Assembly: GCA_946480675.1 (NCBI GenBank)
Contig: CAMLKS010000011.1
Location: 1 to 17,109 of the forward strand
Source of the DNA: an uncultured Bacteroidota bacterium
Lineage (GTDB): Bacteria > Bacteroidota > Bacteroidia > Chitinophagales > Chitinophagaceae
Reading direction: 5' to 3'
DNA: 17,109 nucleotides
Made by a program: the position numbers and the translations under genes. Every line of letters starts with the position of its first letter. Within the stretch, counting starts at the first letter, position 1. The notes under the pieces were generated by a model, which made no database searches, had not been told where the DNA came from, and was given only the letters and a program-made list of their open reading frames with translations. This document shows positions 9,853 to 16,736 of the stretch, one piece after another.

Positions 9853-9872
9853 TTAGTATAAAATTTTACTAA
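9853..9872. promoter_or_regulatory. Operator-like inverted repeat at the antitoxin start
   Basis: TTAGTA and TACTAA form perfect 6-base arms around an 8-base AT-rich centre that is itself nearly symmetric. The right arm overlaps the first base of the antitoxin ATG. Xre-type antitoxins often repress their own operon at such sites, so this is the natural candidate operator; direct proof is lacking. Confidence 0.5.
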
Positions 9873-10345
9873 TGCAGGCAGCAGGCAAACAGGATACTAA
9901 GAAGAAAGCCCTGGCAAAAAAGGCAGGGAAAGTCATCCTTTTGCCTAAAGATATCATCAGGCATGTAGATGAGTGGAATGCTTTTGAGAAGATGGACTAT
10001 ATAAAAGCGGGAATATCCAAGCTGCAGTTTGAAGAGATAAAAAAGCAAACGGGCCTGGATTATGAAACCCTGTCGCGTATACTGACGGTTACTAAAGCTA
10101 CGCTGCATAATAAAAAGGGGGATGCCCGTTTTAGCGCTACGGTTAGTGAGCGCATACTGATGCTGGCCGATATATACGCCTTCGGGTATGATGTATTTGA
10201 AGACAAAGGAAAATTCAATGCATGGATAGCCACGCCACTGCATGCACTGAATGGCAAAACACCCATCAGCATAATGGATACTGTATATGGTATGGAAGAA
10301 GTGAGAAACCTCATTGGCCGTATTGCCTACGGTGTGTATTCATAA
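9872..10345 (+). CDS. Antitoxin of Xre/MbcA/ParS family (RES-Xre module)
   Basis: A 157-aa protein. The first 25 residues are lysine/alanine-rich and probably disordered. A helical region at about 40-90 (KAGISKLQFEEIKKQTGLDYETLSRILTVTKATL is its span, 45-78) resembles the Xre-like helix-turn-helix seen in these antitoxins. The C-terminal part, about 92-157, is the toxin-binding DUF2384/MbcA-ParS domain, with FNAWIATPLHALNGKTPI (115-132), DTVYGMEEV (136-144) and the conserved end IGRIAYGVYS (148-157). It should bind and neutralise the RES toxin encoded eight bases downstream and repress the operon, probably through the inverted repeat at its own start. The ATG at 9872 is the first in frame. 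Recognition of the two-gene module makes this call firm. Confidence 0.9.
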   Translation: MQAAGKQDTKKKALAKKAGKVILLPKDIIRHVDEWNAFEKMDYIKAGISKLQFEEIKKQTGLDYETLSRILTVTKATLHNKKGDARFSATVSERILMLADIYAFGYDVFEDKGKFNAWIATPLHALNGKTPISIMDTVYGMEEVRNLIGRIAYGVYS

Positions 10346-10353
10346 TCCAACCT

Positions 10354-10809
10354 ATGCTGGTATACAGGATAGTACCTACCAACTTTGCAAAAGATATGAG
10401 CGGCGAAGGCGCACGCCTGTTTGGCGGCCGCTGGAACCATGCGGGCACACCGTGCATATACACATCTGCCAACAGGGCCCTGGCTATACTGGAATATTCG
10501 GCCAATGTGCCGCTGCAGCAAATGCCTGCCAATCTGCAGATGGTGTGCTTTGATATAAAGCTGAAAGAAGTGCCTATATTACCGGAGGCACAATATCCTA
10601 AAGGCTGGAACAGCATACCTGCTAAGACAGACACAAAAGACTACGGTACCGCCTGGCTGCAGAAACGCAGCACACTGGCCTTGCAGGTGCCATCGGTAAT
10701 AGTGCCGGAAGAATATAATGTGCTGATAAACCCCTTGCATGCCGACATGCGGCTGTTGAGCATAAAAAGCATGCAGCCCTTCTCTTTAGATGCGCGGGTG
10801 AAGAAGTAG
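10354..10809 (+). CDS. RES-domain toxin (NAD+ phosphorylase family)
   Basis: A 151-aa protein of the RES family, named for conserved Arg, Glu and Ser. Candidates for these are Arg26 in FGGRWNHAG (23-31), Glu47 in ALAILEYSAN (42-51) and Ser114 in VPSVIVPEEYNVLINPLH (112-129); the tyrosine in CIYTSAN (34-40) is also typical. Characterised RES toxins such as MbcT of Mycobacterium tuberculosis degrade NAD+ by phosphorolysis, so free toxin stops growth. All expected residues are present, so it is probably active. The frame is open further upstream to 10222, but that part overlaps the antitoxin gene and looks unlike RES proteins; the ATG at 10354 follows the antitoxin stop by eight bases and gives the usual length and N-terminus (LVYRIVP). 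Confidence 0.92.
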   Translation: MLVYRIVPTNFAKDMSGEGARLFGGRWNHAGTPCIYTSANRALAILEYSANVPLQQMPANLQMVCFDIKLKEVPILPEAQYPKGWNSIPAKTDTKDYGTAWLQKRSTLALQVPSVIVPEEYNVLINPLHADMRLLSIKSMQPFSLDARVKK

Positions 10810-10836
10810 CCATACAACAGGCATTCCACATTCTTA

Positions 10837-10852
10837 TGCGTAGTTCTACGCA
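10837..10852. repeat. Palindrome TGCGTAG-tt-CTACGCA after the toxin gene
   Basis: A perfect 7-base inverted repeat with a 2-base centre lies 27 bases past the toxin stop. As RNA it would form a 6-base-pair stem with a GTTC loop, but no T-run follows, so it is a poor intrinsic terminator. A protein-binding DNA site is an alternative. Confidence 0.5.
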
Positions 10853-10919
10853 ATTATTTCAGGTATCCTGCACGGGTAGTTTCCGTATCAATGCCCGTAG
10901 CTTCGCCTTGCTGTTAGGG

Positions 10920-10927
10920 TACCTTTG
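10920..10927 (+). promoter_or_regulatory. Candidate -7 promoter element (TACCTTTG) before the T9SS-tail gene
   Basis: TACCTTTG matches TAnnTTTG exactly and is placed 29 bases before the ATG at 10957, predicting a short leader. A clear -33 element is not seen at the right distance; TTG at 10908-10910 is too close. Confidence 0.5.
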
Positions 10928-10956
10928 TATCGCAAAGAACAAGAAGACGATACATC

Positions 10957-11400
10957 ATGTTACTACCCGAATTATATACCATACCATCCGTTGAAACTGA
11001 AAGCAAGAGCCCTATCATCATGGATACTACCCCTGACCATGTATCTATAAACTGGACAATAGGGAAGGCAGTGTATGGCGATCCATCGCGTGCCACCTAT
11101 ATCATCACGGAAAACGCTATGCGCAGTGCAGCAATAAAAAGCACTACACTCATCACCCACCTGTACCCTAACCCCGTAGCCGACAAGCTGCATGTGAATA
11201 TACAACAGCAGCACCCGGCGCAGCTATCTGTAAACATCACCGACACCGCCGGCCGCGTGATACGCAGCCAACGTAACCTGCCCCATAGCATACACATCAC
11301 TACGGCCATTGATTTCTCAACATTGAGTACCGGCTATTATGGTGTGGAAATATATGCAGGTAACAAAAGAGTATACACTGCGCAAGTGATAAAACAATAA
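10957..11400 (+). CDS. Short protein with T9SS type A sorting domain, no signal peptide
   Basis: A 147-aa protein. Residues 69-147 form a T9SS type A C-terminal sorting domain: LYPNPVADKLHV (69-80), a DTAGRVI turn (96-102), IDFSTLSTGYYGVEIYAG (118-135) and a terminal KRVYTAQVIKQ (137-147). The part before it, HVSINWTIGKAVYG (28-41), resembles the SxSWTIGEP-type repeat found ahead of sorting domains in small Bacteroidota secreted proteins. T9SS cargo must first cross the inner membrane with a Sec signal peptide, but the N-terminus (MLLPELYTIPSVETE) is not hydrophobic or basic enough. The same frame is closed by a stop at 10915-10917, and the other frames upstream show no signal peptide. It may be a decayed cargo gene or a 5' truncation; a promoter-like element suggests it may still be transcribed. 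Confidence 0.75.
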   Translation: MLLPELYTIPSVETESKSPIIMDTTPDHVSINWTIGKAVYGDPSRATYIITENAMRSAAIKSTTLITHLYPNPVADKLHVNIQQQHPAQLSVNITDTAGRVIRSQRNLPHSIHITTAIDFSTLSTGYYGVEIYAGNKRVYTAQVIKQ

Positions 11401-11438
11401 TTTCCAGCCCCACCCCTTTTGAGCTATTGTAAACTAAG

Positions 11439-11469
11439 AAGCCTTACAGGAATGTAAGGCTTTGTTTTT
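11439..11469 (+). terminator. Intrinsic terminator after the T9SS-tail gene
   Basis: AAGCCTTACA pairs with TGTAAGGCTT around the loop GGAA, a perfect 10-base stem, followed by TGTTTTT. Confidence 0.85.
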
Positions 11470-11619
11470 CATTTCCGTTCCGCTGCGCGAGGCACACAGA
11501 ACATTTTTACCCCTATTGAAACGAAAGCATCGTATACAGACCTGCTTGCAAGCAAACAGGATAGTTTATCAATTTATAATAATAAAGTCCACTAAAATAT
11601 GTAAAATATTCAACCTAAG
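11470..11619. other. Intergenic stretch without a gene
   Basis: I see no convincing gene. The first 30 bases are GC-richer than the rest, and a 12-base perfect palindrome TGCTTGCAAGCA lies at 11543-11554. The remainder is AT-rich and ends at the yidC terminator. Confidence 0.5.
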
Positions 11620-11660
11620 CATATAAAAATAACCATACTCAGATTGAGTATGGTTATATA
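11620..11660 (-). terminator. Intrinsic terminator of yidC (minus strand)
   Basis: ATAACCATACTCA (11629-11641) pairs perfectly with TGAGTATGGTTAT (11645-11657) around a 3-base loop. Read on the minus strand the hairpin follows the yidC stop by about 24 bases and continues into TTTTTATAT, a U-rich tail. Confidence 0.8.
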
Positions 11661-11681
11661 ATCGGGAAATATTGATGGAGA

Positions 11682-13523
11682 TTACTTTTTCCTTGGCGTT
11701 TGCTTCATGCGCTCGGCCTGTGTTTTTTGTATTTCTTCCAGCTTTTGTGCCCATTTTGACGGGGCGGCCGGTTTATTTTTATTTTCCTGTATTTGCGCAT
11801 GGATGGCCTTCTCGTTTATGATATACTTCTGGATGATAAACTGTTGCAGAATGCTTATCATGTTTGAAGCGAAGTAATAGAATGTAAGGGCAGCAGCCAT
11901 TTTATTAAATACACCGAACAGCAGGAACGGGAAGATGTAAGGCATCCATTTCATCATCGGGTTGTTCGGGTCTTGCGGTGTCATGTTCTTATTATACAAT
12001 GCAAGGAACAAGCTTGAGGCGGTCATCAGGATGGTGAAAAGGCTGATATGATTGCCCAGCACAGAACTGACAAGTGGTATGTTGCCGCTCCAGCTAACGA
12101 TGCTATCGTAGGTAGAAAGGTCGTTTGCCCACAGGAATTTTTCCTGCCTCAGCTCAATAGATGCGGGGAAGAAGTAGTACATAGCCACCAGTATGGGCAA
12201 TTGCAGCAATGTAGGCAGGCACCCACCCAATGGATTGACACCGGCAGTGCGGTACAGCTTCATCTGTTCCATGCTGAATTTTTGCTGGTCGTCGCCATAC
12301 TGGGCACGCAGCTCATCCAATTCCGGTTTCAACACACGCATCTTAGCGCTCGACAGGTAACTTTTATAGGTAAAGAATGATAGCAGCAGGCGGATAATAA
12401 GCGTCATCAGGATGATGATGATACCATAGTTGCCGATAAAGCCATTCAGTATATTGAATATCGGGATGATGAGCCACTTGTTCACATACTTTACAAATGC
12501 CATGATACCATAACCCAATGGCACCATATCATCCAGGTCTATTTTATAAGAACGCAGTGTAGTGTAGTGGTTAGGGCCAATGTACCAGCGCAGGTCTACC
12601 GTTTGTTGTGCAGTGTTTGACAACGGCACAGTAAAAGTATTGCGGCTGATGGCAACAATACTGCTATCGGCAGGTTTGGCATTGCCACCAACTGTGGCTT
12701 TGCTGAAGCTTTCTTTGTCTGCTATCAGCGCGGTGCTGAAATACTGCAGGCGGAAGCCTACCCAGTGTACCGGTTTATCCAGCGTTTCTTTATCCTTATT
12801 GATAAAGCTGAAATAGTCATGCTCTTTATCGGCATAGCGATAGTACACCTGGCTATTGGTGCGCTCTGTAGTGATATCCTTCTCGGTATGTTGTGCGCTG
12901 GTTTTCCAGTCGAGGTTTAAAGCAGCCGCCGGCATTCCGTTCAATATCATCTTATACCCTATCATGTAGCCTTCAGCAGGCAGGGTATATATTATCTGTA
13001 CGCTTTTACCATTGCCCAGGTCTCCAGACATGGTAAGGGTACGGTCGCCATTAGGTGCATTGCCTTCGGTTGCCGTGTAGTACAGGTCGGCTGTGGCAGT
13101 AGCATTGTTGTTATATGGCAATACGGCACTTAGTTGGTTGCCCTCACCATTGAAAAGGTATAAGGGCTGTTTGCCTGATGTCTGGTATTTTTTTAGCTGC
13201 GCACTTACAGGGTAGGCACCTTTTGTGCTTATTTCCAGTGCCAGGTCTTTATTTTCCAGCTTCACCTTTTGCACGGCAGTGCTGCGCAGCGCAGGTGGCA
13301 TAGCAGCGCGGATAGAGTCATTTAGCGTATCTACTACTGCTGCAGCCATTTGTGCTTTTGTAGCAACAGTATCTATCTTTGGCTTAGGGTGGGCCTTGGC
13401 ATAGGCTACAGAGTCTGCCTGCTTTTGCTCTAAAAATTTGTTTTGGGAATACTGGTTGTAGGAGATATAGCCTATCAGCAACAAAGCCAGCAAGGAAAAC
13501 CCAATAATTGAATTACGATCCAT
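11682..13523 (-). CDS. yidC: Membrane protein insertase YidC
   Basis: A 613-aa YidC/Oxa1 family insertase that places membrane proteins in the inner membrane, alone or with SecYEG. An N-terminal helix (about 5-22) is followed by a long periplasmic domain of beta-sheet type (about 80-335), as in bacteria with an outer membrane. The conserved insertase core begins near 345: helix 2 carries the key positive residue Arg378 in LIIRLLLSFF, then the cytoplasmic helical hairpin AKMRVLKPELDELRAQYG (393-410), followed by GVNPLGGCLPTLLQLPI (428-444) and further helices at about 440-452, 492-510, 525-540 and 545-565. The C-terminal tail is basic and rich in Lys and Gln, suitable for ribosome contact. It is transcribed alone, with a promoter 20 bases before the ATG and a hairpin after the stop. 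Length is normal for the phylum. Confidence 0.97.
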   Translation of the reverse strand: MDRNSIIGFSLLALLLIGYISYNQYSQNKFLEQKQADSVAYAKAHPKPKIDTVATKAQMAAAVVDTLNDSIRAAMPPALRSTAVQKVKLENKDLALEISTKGAYPVSAQLKKYQTSGKQPLYLFNGEGNQLSAVLPYNNNATATADLYYTATEGNAPNGDRTLTMSGDLGNGKSVQIIYTLPAEGYMIGYKMILNGMPAAALNLDWKTSAQHTEKDITTERTNSQVYYRYADKEHDYFSFINKDKETLDKPVHWVGFRLQYFSTALIADKESFSKATVGGNAKPADSSIVAISRNTFTVPLSNTAQQTVDLRWYIGPNHYTTLRSYKIDLDDMVPLGYGIMAFVKYVNKWLIIPIFNILNGFIGNYGIIIILMTLIIRLLLSFFTYKSYLSSAKMRVLKPELDELRAQYGDDQQKFSMEQMKLYRTAGVNPLGGCLPTLLQLPILVAMYYFFPASIELRQEKFLWANDLSTYDSIVSWSGNIPLVSSVLGNHISLFTILMTASSLFLALYNKNMTPQDPNNPMMKWMPYIFPFLLFGVFNKMAAALTFYYFASNMISILQQFIIQKYIINEKAIHAQIQENKNKPAAPSKWAQKLEEIQKTQAERMKQTPRKK

Positions 13524-13542
13524 GAATGGGAAAAATGAGCCG

Positions 13543-13550
13543 CAAAGGTA
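13543..13550 (-). promoter_or_regulatory. Candidate -7 promoter element for yidC
   Basis: On the minus strand the sequence reads TACCTTTG, an exact match to TAnnTTTG, ending 19 bases before the ATG at 13523. It predicts a leader of only about 12-15 bases. The -33 region is T-rich but lacks a clean TTG. Confidence 0.55.
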
Positions 13551-13554
13551 GGAA

Positions 13555-13764
13555 ATAGAACGAGAAGCATGGAAAAAACAGGGATTATAAACAATTAATT
13601 TATATATTTATCCTATCTCGCTAAAAGGGGAGCCTAAATCCTTGATAATGAAAATGGTAACGGACAGATAAAAAATAGCCGTTATCACACATGCTATAAT
13701 AACCCTAATTTGCGGCATTCGTATAAGGATTATACCATTTTTTCATTCATTTAAAAGGAACCTT
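13555..13764. other. Divergent yidC-bactofilin intergenic region
   Basis: No gene is seen. GGTAACGG (13656-13663) and CCGTTATC (13679-13686) form an inverted repeat with one G-U-type mismatch and a 15-base spacer. TTTG at 13708-13711 could serve as a -33 element for bactofilin, but the -7 region (TATACCAT, about 18 bases on) fits poorly. AAAGGAA at 13754-13760 is a good ribosome-binding site for the ATG at 13765. Confidence 0.4.
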
Positions 13765-14187
13765 ATGTTTACAAAAAACAGGGATAAGCACGGCGCAAGG
13801 GCAGAGGGGCCTGCCGGGTCTGTAAGCATGATAGCAATGGGTACTACCCTGACGGGTGATATAGAATCGAACGGGGACATGCGTATAGATGGCAATATTA
13901 TAGGCCATGTTTACTGCAAAGCAAGAGTGGTGCTGGGCGAAACCGGCATTATACAAGGTGACCTGCACGCCACCAATGCTGATATATTCGGCACGGTAAA
14001 TGGCAATGTGATAACTAAAGATATGCTGTGCCTGAAATCGAAATCGAGCATCAACGGCAATATCCAGACCGGAAAGCTGCAGATAGACCCCAGTTCCGTA
14101 TTCAATGGCCAATGTAAAATGACATCGGACCAGGTACCTCATGCTGCGGCAGATAAGAAGCCGGCCCTTGAAATACACGAAAACTAA
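13765..14187 (+). CDS. Bactofilin (polymer-forming cytoskeletal protein)
   Basis: A 140-aa bactofilin (DUF583). The centre, about 18-118, is a right-handed beta-helix of short repeating strands with the glycine pattern typical of the family: LTGDIESNGDMRIDGNIIG (29-47), LGETGIIQGDLHATNADI (57-74), FGTVNGNVITKDM (75-87) and SSINGNIQTGKLQID (93-107). Charged, probably disordered tails flank it, the N-terminal one (MFTKNRDKHG) resembling the membrane-touching tail of other bactofilins. Bactofilins polymerise without nucleotide and scaffold cell-wall or envelope enzymes. A good AAAGGAA ribosome-binding site sits four bases before the ATG. It is followed by a terminator, so it is probably transcribed alone. 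No peptidoglycan hydrolase, a frequent partner, is adjacent. Confidence 0.93.
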   Translation: MFTKNRDKHGARAEGPAGSVSMIAMGTTLTGDIESNGDMRIDGNIIGHVYCKARVVLGETGIIQGDLHATNADIFGTVNGNVITKDMLCLKSKSSINGNIQTGKLQIDPSSVFNGQCKMTSDQVPHAAADKKPALEIHEN

Positions 14188-14204
14188 TATTTAAATTGTT
14201 TATA

Positions 14205-14232
14205 AAAAGGGAGCCGCTTGGTTCCCTTTTAT
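14205..14232 (+). terminator. Intrinsic terminator after bactofilin gene
   Basis: AAAAGGGAGCC pairs with GGTTCCCTTTT (one G-U pair) around the loop GCTT, an 11-base stem ending in a T-run. Confidence 0.8.
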
Positions 14233-14285
14233 AATGTAGCTGCCATGGCAAAACTTTTATAAGTATAGGCCAAACAAGCAAGTAT

Positions 14286-14432
14286 ATGAAAACATCCCGG
14301 TTATTGACTTATGGCCTTGTGGGCATTATTGGCGGTTTGCTTATTGAAAACAAGGCATTGATACTCAAACAGCTTTCGAAGGATAAAGCGCGTAAGGTGA
14401 AAACAAAAGTCAATAAAACTATTACGCATTAG
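14286..14432 (+). CDS. Small 48-aa hypothetical protein
   Basis: A short frame with ATG at 14286 and TAG at 14430-14432. The N-terminal half, LLTYGLVGIIGGLLIENKALIL (6-27), is hydrophobic with small glycines, enough for a short membrane segment; the C-terminal half is strongly basic (KDKARKVKTKVNK, 32-44). This resembles small single-pass or YtxH-like proteins but I cannot assign a family. It lies between the bactofilin terminator and the convergent GSCFA gene, and its stop codon overlaps the stop of that gene. No clear ribosome-binding site or promoter is seen, so the frame could be spurious, though its composition is protein-like. Confidence 0.5.
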   Translation: MKTSRLLTYGLVGIIGGLLIENKALILKQLSKDKARKVKTKVNKTITH

Positions 14433-15403
14433 GCAGAGAAATAGGCCTTTTCCTCGTCCATATCCAGGTATGGGTGGCGTTGTTGTATATCCTCAACTTT
14501 AGCCAGGTAGCCGGCTTTAAACTTTGTATGTGCTTCCGTATCGGGAAAGCGGGTTTTATGGGCGCGTGCAATAGCTATATCATGCACTTCTTTCATAACC
14601 TTTTGCGTGTCTGCACTGATGCACGATTTTACAAAATGTTCCCAAACAAAAGAGGTAGCCAGGTAGTTGGGGTGCACCATATCTATATCATAGTAGCGAT
14701 AATCGCGCAGTATATCTATAATAAGCTCGTAGGCAGGAAAGTAATAGGCGAACGCGTGCGACTGGCAAAGGGCGTGCACCACTTCTATCAGGCGCGCCTT
14801 GCTGCGATTGTTATCTACCACACCATCGCGTATGTGGCGCACAGGGCTGATGGTGAATAGCACTTGCGCCGATGGGTTGAGGGTATGTAAGCGTTGCAAT
14901 GTTTTCTGCAGGTTTGTAGTTATCTCTTCTATTGTCAATAGCTTTTTCTGAAACCACTGCGCCGGCGCGCGGTGATTATTGGCTACAGGACGATTACCAT
15001 CTACTAAATAGTATTGAAATGCCGAGCCGAGGGTGATGATGACCCAATTCGCTTCCTTAATGAAATCGGCCGCCTGCTGCTGCGATTTGTTGATGCCAGC
15101 GATGGCAGCATCGGCACTGGTATGTGAAAAGCGTGTATGATGGTCCCAGCTATTATACAGTTCGTTCAGGTAAAACAAGTCTTCTTTGCGGTACTGTACA
15201 TTATCTATATAGCTATCCAGGCTGTGTGCCACGCTCAAGGGATTGAACAGGATACCATGCGGGTTTGACAGTGTTTTGAATTTATGCTGCATCAGGCGCT
15301 CGCTCATATTCTCGGTAAAGCAAGAGCCTATCAGCAATATCTTATCAGTATATGTAATGGGCCGCGGCAACGGCGGTATATCCAGGTTCAGTATCAGTTG
15401 CAT
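14429..15403 (-). CDS. GSCFA domain protein (SGNH-hydrolase-like)
   Basis: A protein of 324 aa of the GSCFA family, named for the motif that appears here as IGSCFTEN (25-32). Other family signs are NPHGILFNPLS (47-57), ITLGSAFQY (123-131), ISPVRH (185-190) and DMVHPN (241-246). The serine in GSCF and the Asp-x-x-His near 241-244 fit an SGNH/GDSL hydrolase arrangement, so an esterase or lipase-like activity is plausible; the substrate is unknown. No signal peptide is seen, so it is probably cytoplasmic. The start is ambiguous: ATG at 15403 and an adjacent GTG at 15406 are in frame; I prefer ATG. It lies nine bases after the DUF1801 gene, probably in one operon. Confidence 0.88.
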   Translation of the reverse strand: MQLILNLDIPPLPRPITYTDKILLIGSCFTENMSERLMQHKFKTLSNPHGILFNPLSVAHSLDSYIDNVQYRKEDLFYLNELYNSWDHHTRFSHTSADAAIAGINKSQQQAADFIKEANWVIITLGSAFQYYLVDGNRPVANNHRAPAQWFQKKLLTIEEITTNLQKTLQRLHTLNPSAQVLFTISPVRHIRDGVVDNNRSKARLIEVVHALCQSHAFAYYFPAYELIIDILRDYRYYDIDMVHPNYLATSFVWEHFVKSCISADTQKVMKEVHDIAIARAHKTRFPDTEAHTKFKAGYLAKVEDIQQRHPYLDMDEEKAYFSA

Positions 15404-15412
15404 CACAATAAT

Positions 15413-15805
15413 TTATTCTACCCAGCCTTGTTTTTTATATCCATCGTAGCCCACTTTCAGTGCCGCTTTTATCTGCTTCATCAATTCTTTATCCGTTGTT
15501 TTGATATGAAAGCAGGCTTTACCTTTCAAGGTCTTCAGCAATTCGGGTTGTATCTGTTCCTTTACTTTTTCGCTGCCATATACGGGCATAAAGTAAAAAC
15601 CTACATAAGTACTTTGAAGTATAACGGAGGCAAAAGCCATCGCGGGATATTTTCGCCCAAATGCCTCAACCGCCTTTTCACTCCACAGGTCATATTTGCC
15701 TTCTATATCAATGCGAGCTTTTACAGAGCCTTTTTCATAAGGTTTCACTTCTTTCTTCACCGCGTGAAAGATATCCAGCAATTCTTCTTGTGTCAGCTTC
15801 GCCAT
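15413..15805 (-). CDS. DUF1801 (YdhG-like) domain protein
   Basis: A 130-aa soluble protein. The middle segment KYDLWSEKAVEAFGRKYPAM (37-56), the strand VGFYFMPVYG (68-77) and the C-terminal GKACFHIKTTDKELMKQI (94-111) are typical of DUF1801, a small alpha/beta family often seen in Bacteroidota. Function is not established; a related Bacillus protein has been proposed as an iron chaperone, which cannot be carried over here. First gene of a two-gene minus-strand operon with GSCFA, divergent from clpP. Confidence 0.75.
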   Translation of the reverse strand: MAKLTQEELLDIFHAVKKEVKPYEKGSVKARIDIEGKYDLWSEKAVEAFGRKYPAMAFASVILQSTYVGFYFMPVYGSEKVKEQIQPELLKTLKGKACFHIKTTDKELMKQIKAALKVGYDGYKKQGWVE

Positions 15806-15823
15806 TTATGGAGTATTTATATT

Positions 15824-15850
15824 GATGTAAAATGTCATAAGATGTAAAAT
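15824..15850. repeat. Two direct copies of GATGTAAAAT
   Basis: GATGTAAAAT occurs at 15824-15833 and 15841-15850, a 17-base period, in the divergent region between the DUF1801 gene and clpP, close to the DUF1801 start. It could be a paired binding site; AT-rich chance duplication is also possible. Confidence 0.5.
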
Positions 15851-15977
15851 AATCATTTCTTATCGGCTGATTTGGCTATTTGTCGTAATTAATATGCCGT
15901 TATGGCACTATATTTAACATGGATTGAAAATTGTTTTAACCAAATCATACAATTAAGCAGACTCAAAAATACGATTT

Positions 15978-16685
15978 ATGAATCCAAACGAATTTCAGAA
16001 ATATGCCGTGAAGCACCACGGTATCAGCAGCGCAACACTGCACAACTATACATCTGCCCTGTATAAAGCGCCTGCGGCACTTACTCCATATATCATTGAA
16101 GAACGCCCGCTGAACGTAGCTTCTATGGACGTATTCTCTCGCCTGATGATGGACCGCATCATCTTCCTGGGCGAGGCTATCAATGACTATGTAGCCAATA
16201 TCGTAACAGCGCAATTACTGTTCCTGGAAAGCACAGACCGCAACCGCGATGTGCAGATGTATATCAACAGCCCGGGTGGTAGCGTATATGCCGGCTTAGG
16301 TATTTACGATACGATGCAAATCATCAACCCCGATGTATCTACCATTTGTACCGGTATCGGCGCCTCCATGGCAGCCGTACTGATGTGCGCAGGTACTAAA
16401 GGAAAACGTACGGCACTGAAGCATAGCCGCATCATGATACACCAACCATTGGGTGGTGCAGAAGGACAGGCAAGTGATATCGAGATCACAGCACGTGAGA
16501 TAGCGAAGCTGAAGAAAGAGCTGTATGATATCATTGCTAACCATTCCGGCCAAAAATTCAGCAAAGTGGAAAAAGACAGTGACCGTGACTACTGGATGAC
16601 TGCTGCTGAAGCGAAAGAATATGGCATGGTGGATGAAGTGCTGGAACGCAACCCACGCAAAGTAAACGAGACAGATAGCAAATAG
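15978..16685 (+). CDS. clpP: ATP-dependent Clp protease proteolytic subunit
   Basis: A 235-aa serine peptidase that forms the two-ring barrel of the Clp protease and works with an ATPase such as ClpX or ClpC. The catalytic triad is visible: Ser130 in GIGASMAAVL (126-135), His155 in RIMIHQPLGG (151-160) and Asp204 in DSDRDYWM (200-207). NSPGGSVYAGLGIYDTM (97-113) is the oxyanion and substrate-binding strand. The N-terminus carries about 35 residues before the conserved IIEERPLNVASMDVFSRL (39-56), somewhat longer than in Escherichia coli, and is probably a propeptide. No clpX follows: a terminator starts 23 bases after the stop and the next gene is convergent. No clear TAnnTTTG promoter is seen upstream. 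Confidence 0.96.
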   Translation: MNPNEFQKYAVKHHGISSATLHNYTSALYKAPAALTPYIIEERPLNVASMDVFSRLMMDRIIFLGEAINDYVANIVTAQLLFLESTDRNRDVQMYINSPGGSVYAGLGIYDTMQIINPDVSTICTGIGASMAAVLMCAGTKGKRTALKHSRIMIHQPLGGAEGQASDIEITAREIAKLKKELYDIIANHSGQKFSKVEKDSDRDYWMTAAEAKEYGMVDEVLERNPRKVNETDSK

Positions 16686-16707
16686 CCTTTTCAAGGGTAT
16701 ATTAAAG

Positions 16708-16736
16708 AAAAATGCCGGCTCAATGCCGGCATTTTT
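16708..16736. terminator. Bidirectional intrinsic terminator between clpP and the RapZ-like gene
   Basis: AAAAATGCCGGC pairs with GCCGGCATTTTT, a perfect 12-base stem around the loop TCAAT, with T-runs on both sides. It serves clpP on the plus strand and the convergent gene on the minus strand. Confidence 0.9.

Noticed and set aside
10222..10353. Upstream extension of the RES toxin frame
   Set aside because: It overlaps the antitoxin gene, has a Cys/His/Trp-rich unlikely composition, and the ATG at 10354 gives the normal RES N-terminus.
10810..10956. A frameshifted signal peptide for the T9SS-tail gene
   Set aside because: I read the upstream frames; none encodes a hydrophobic signal-like segment, and the gene's own frame is closed at 10915-10917.
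11543..11554. 12-base palindrome TGCTTGCAAGCA as an operator or attachment site
   Set aside because: It is isolated, with no adjacent promoter, integrase gene or second copy in the window.
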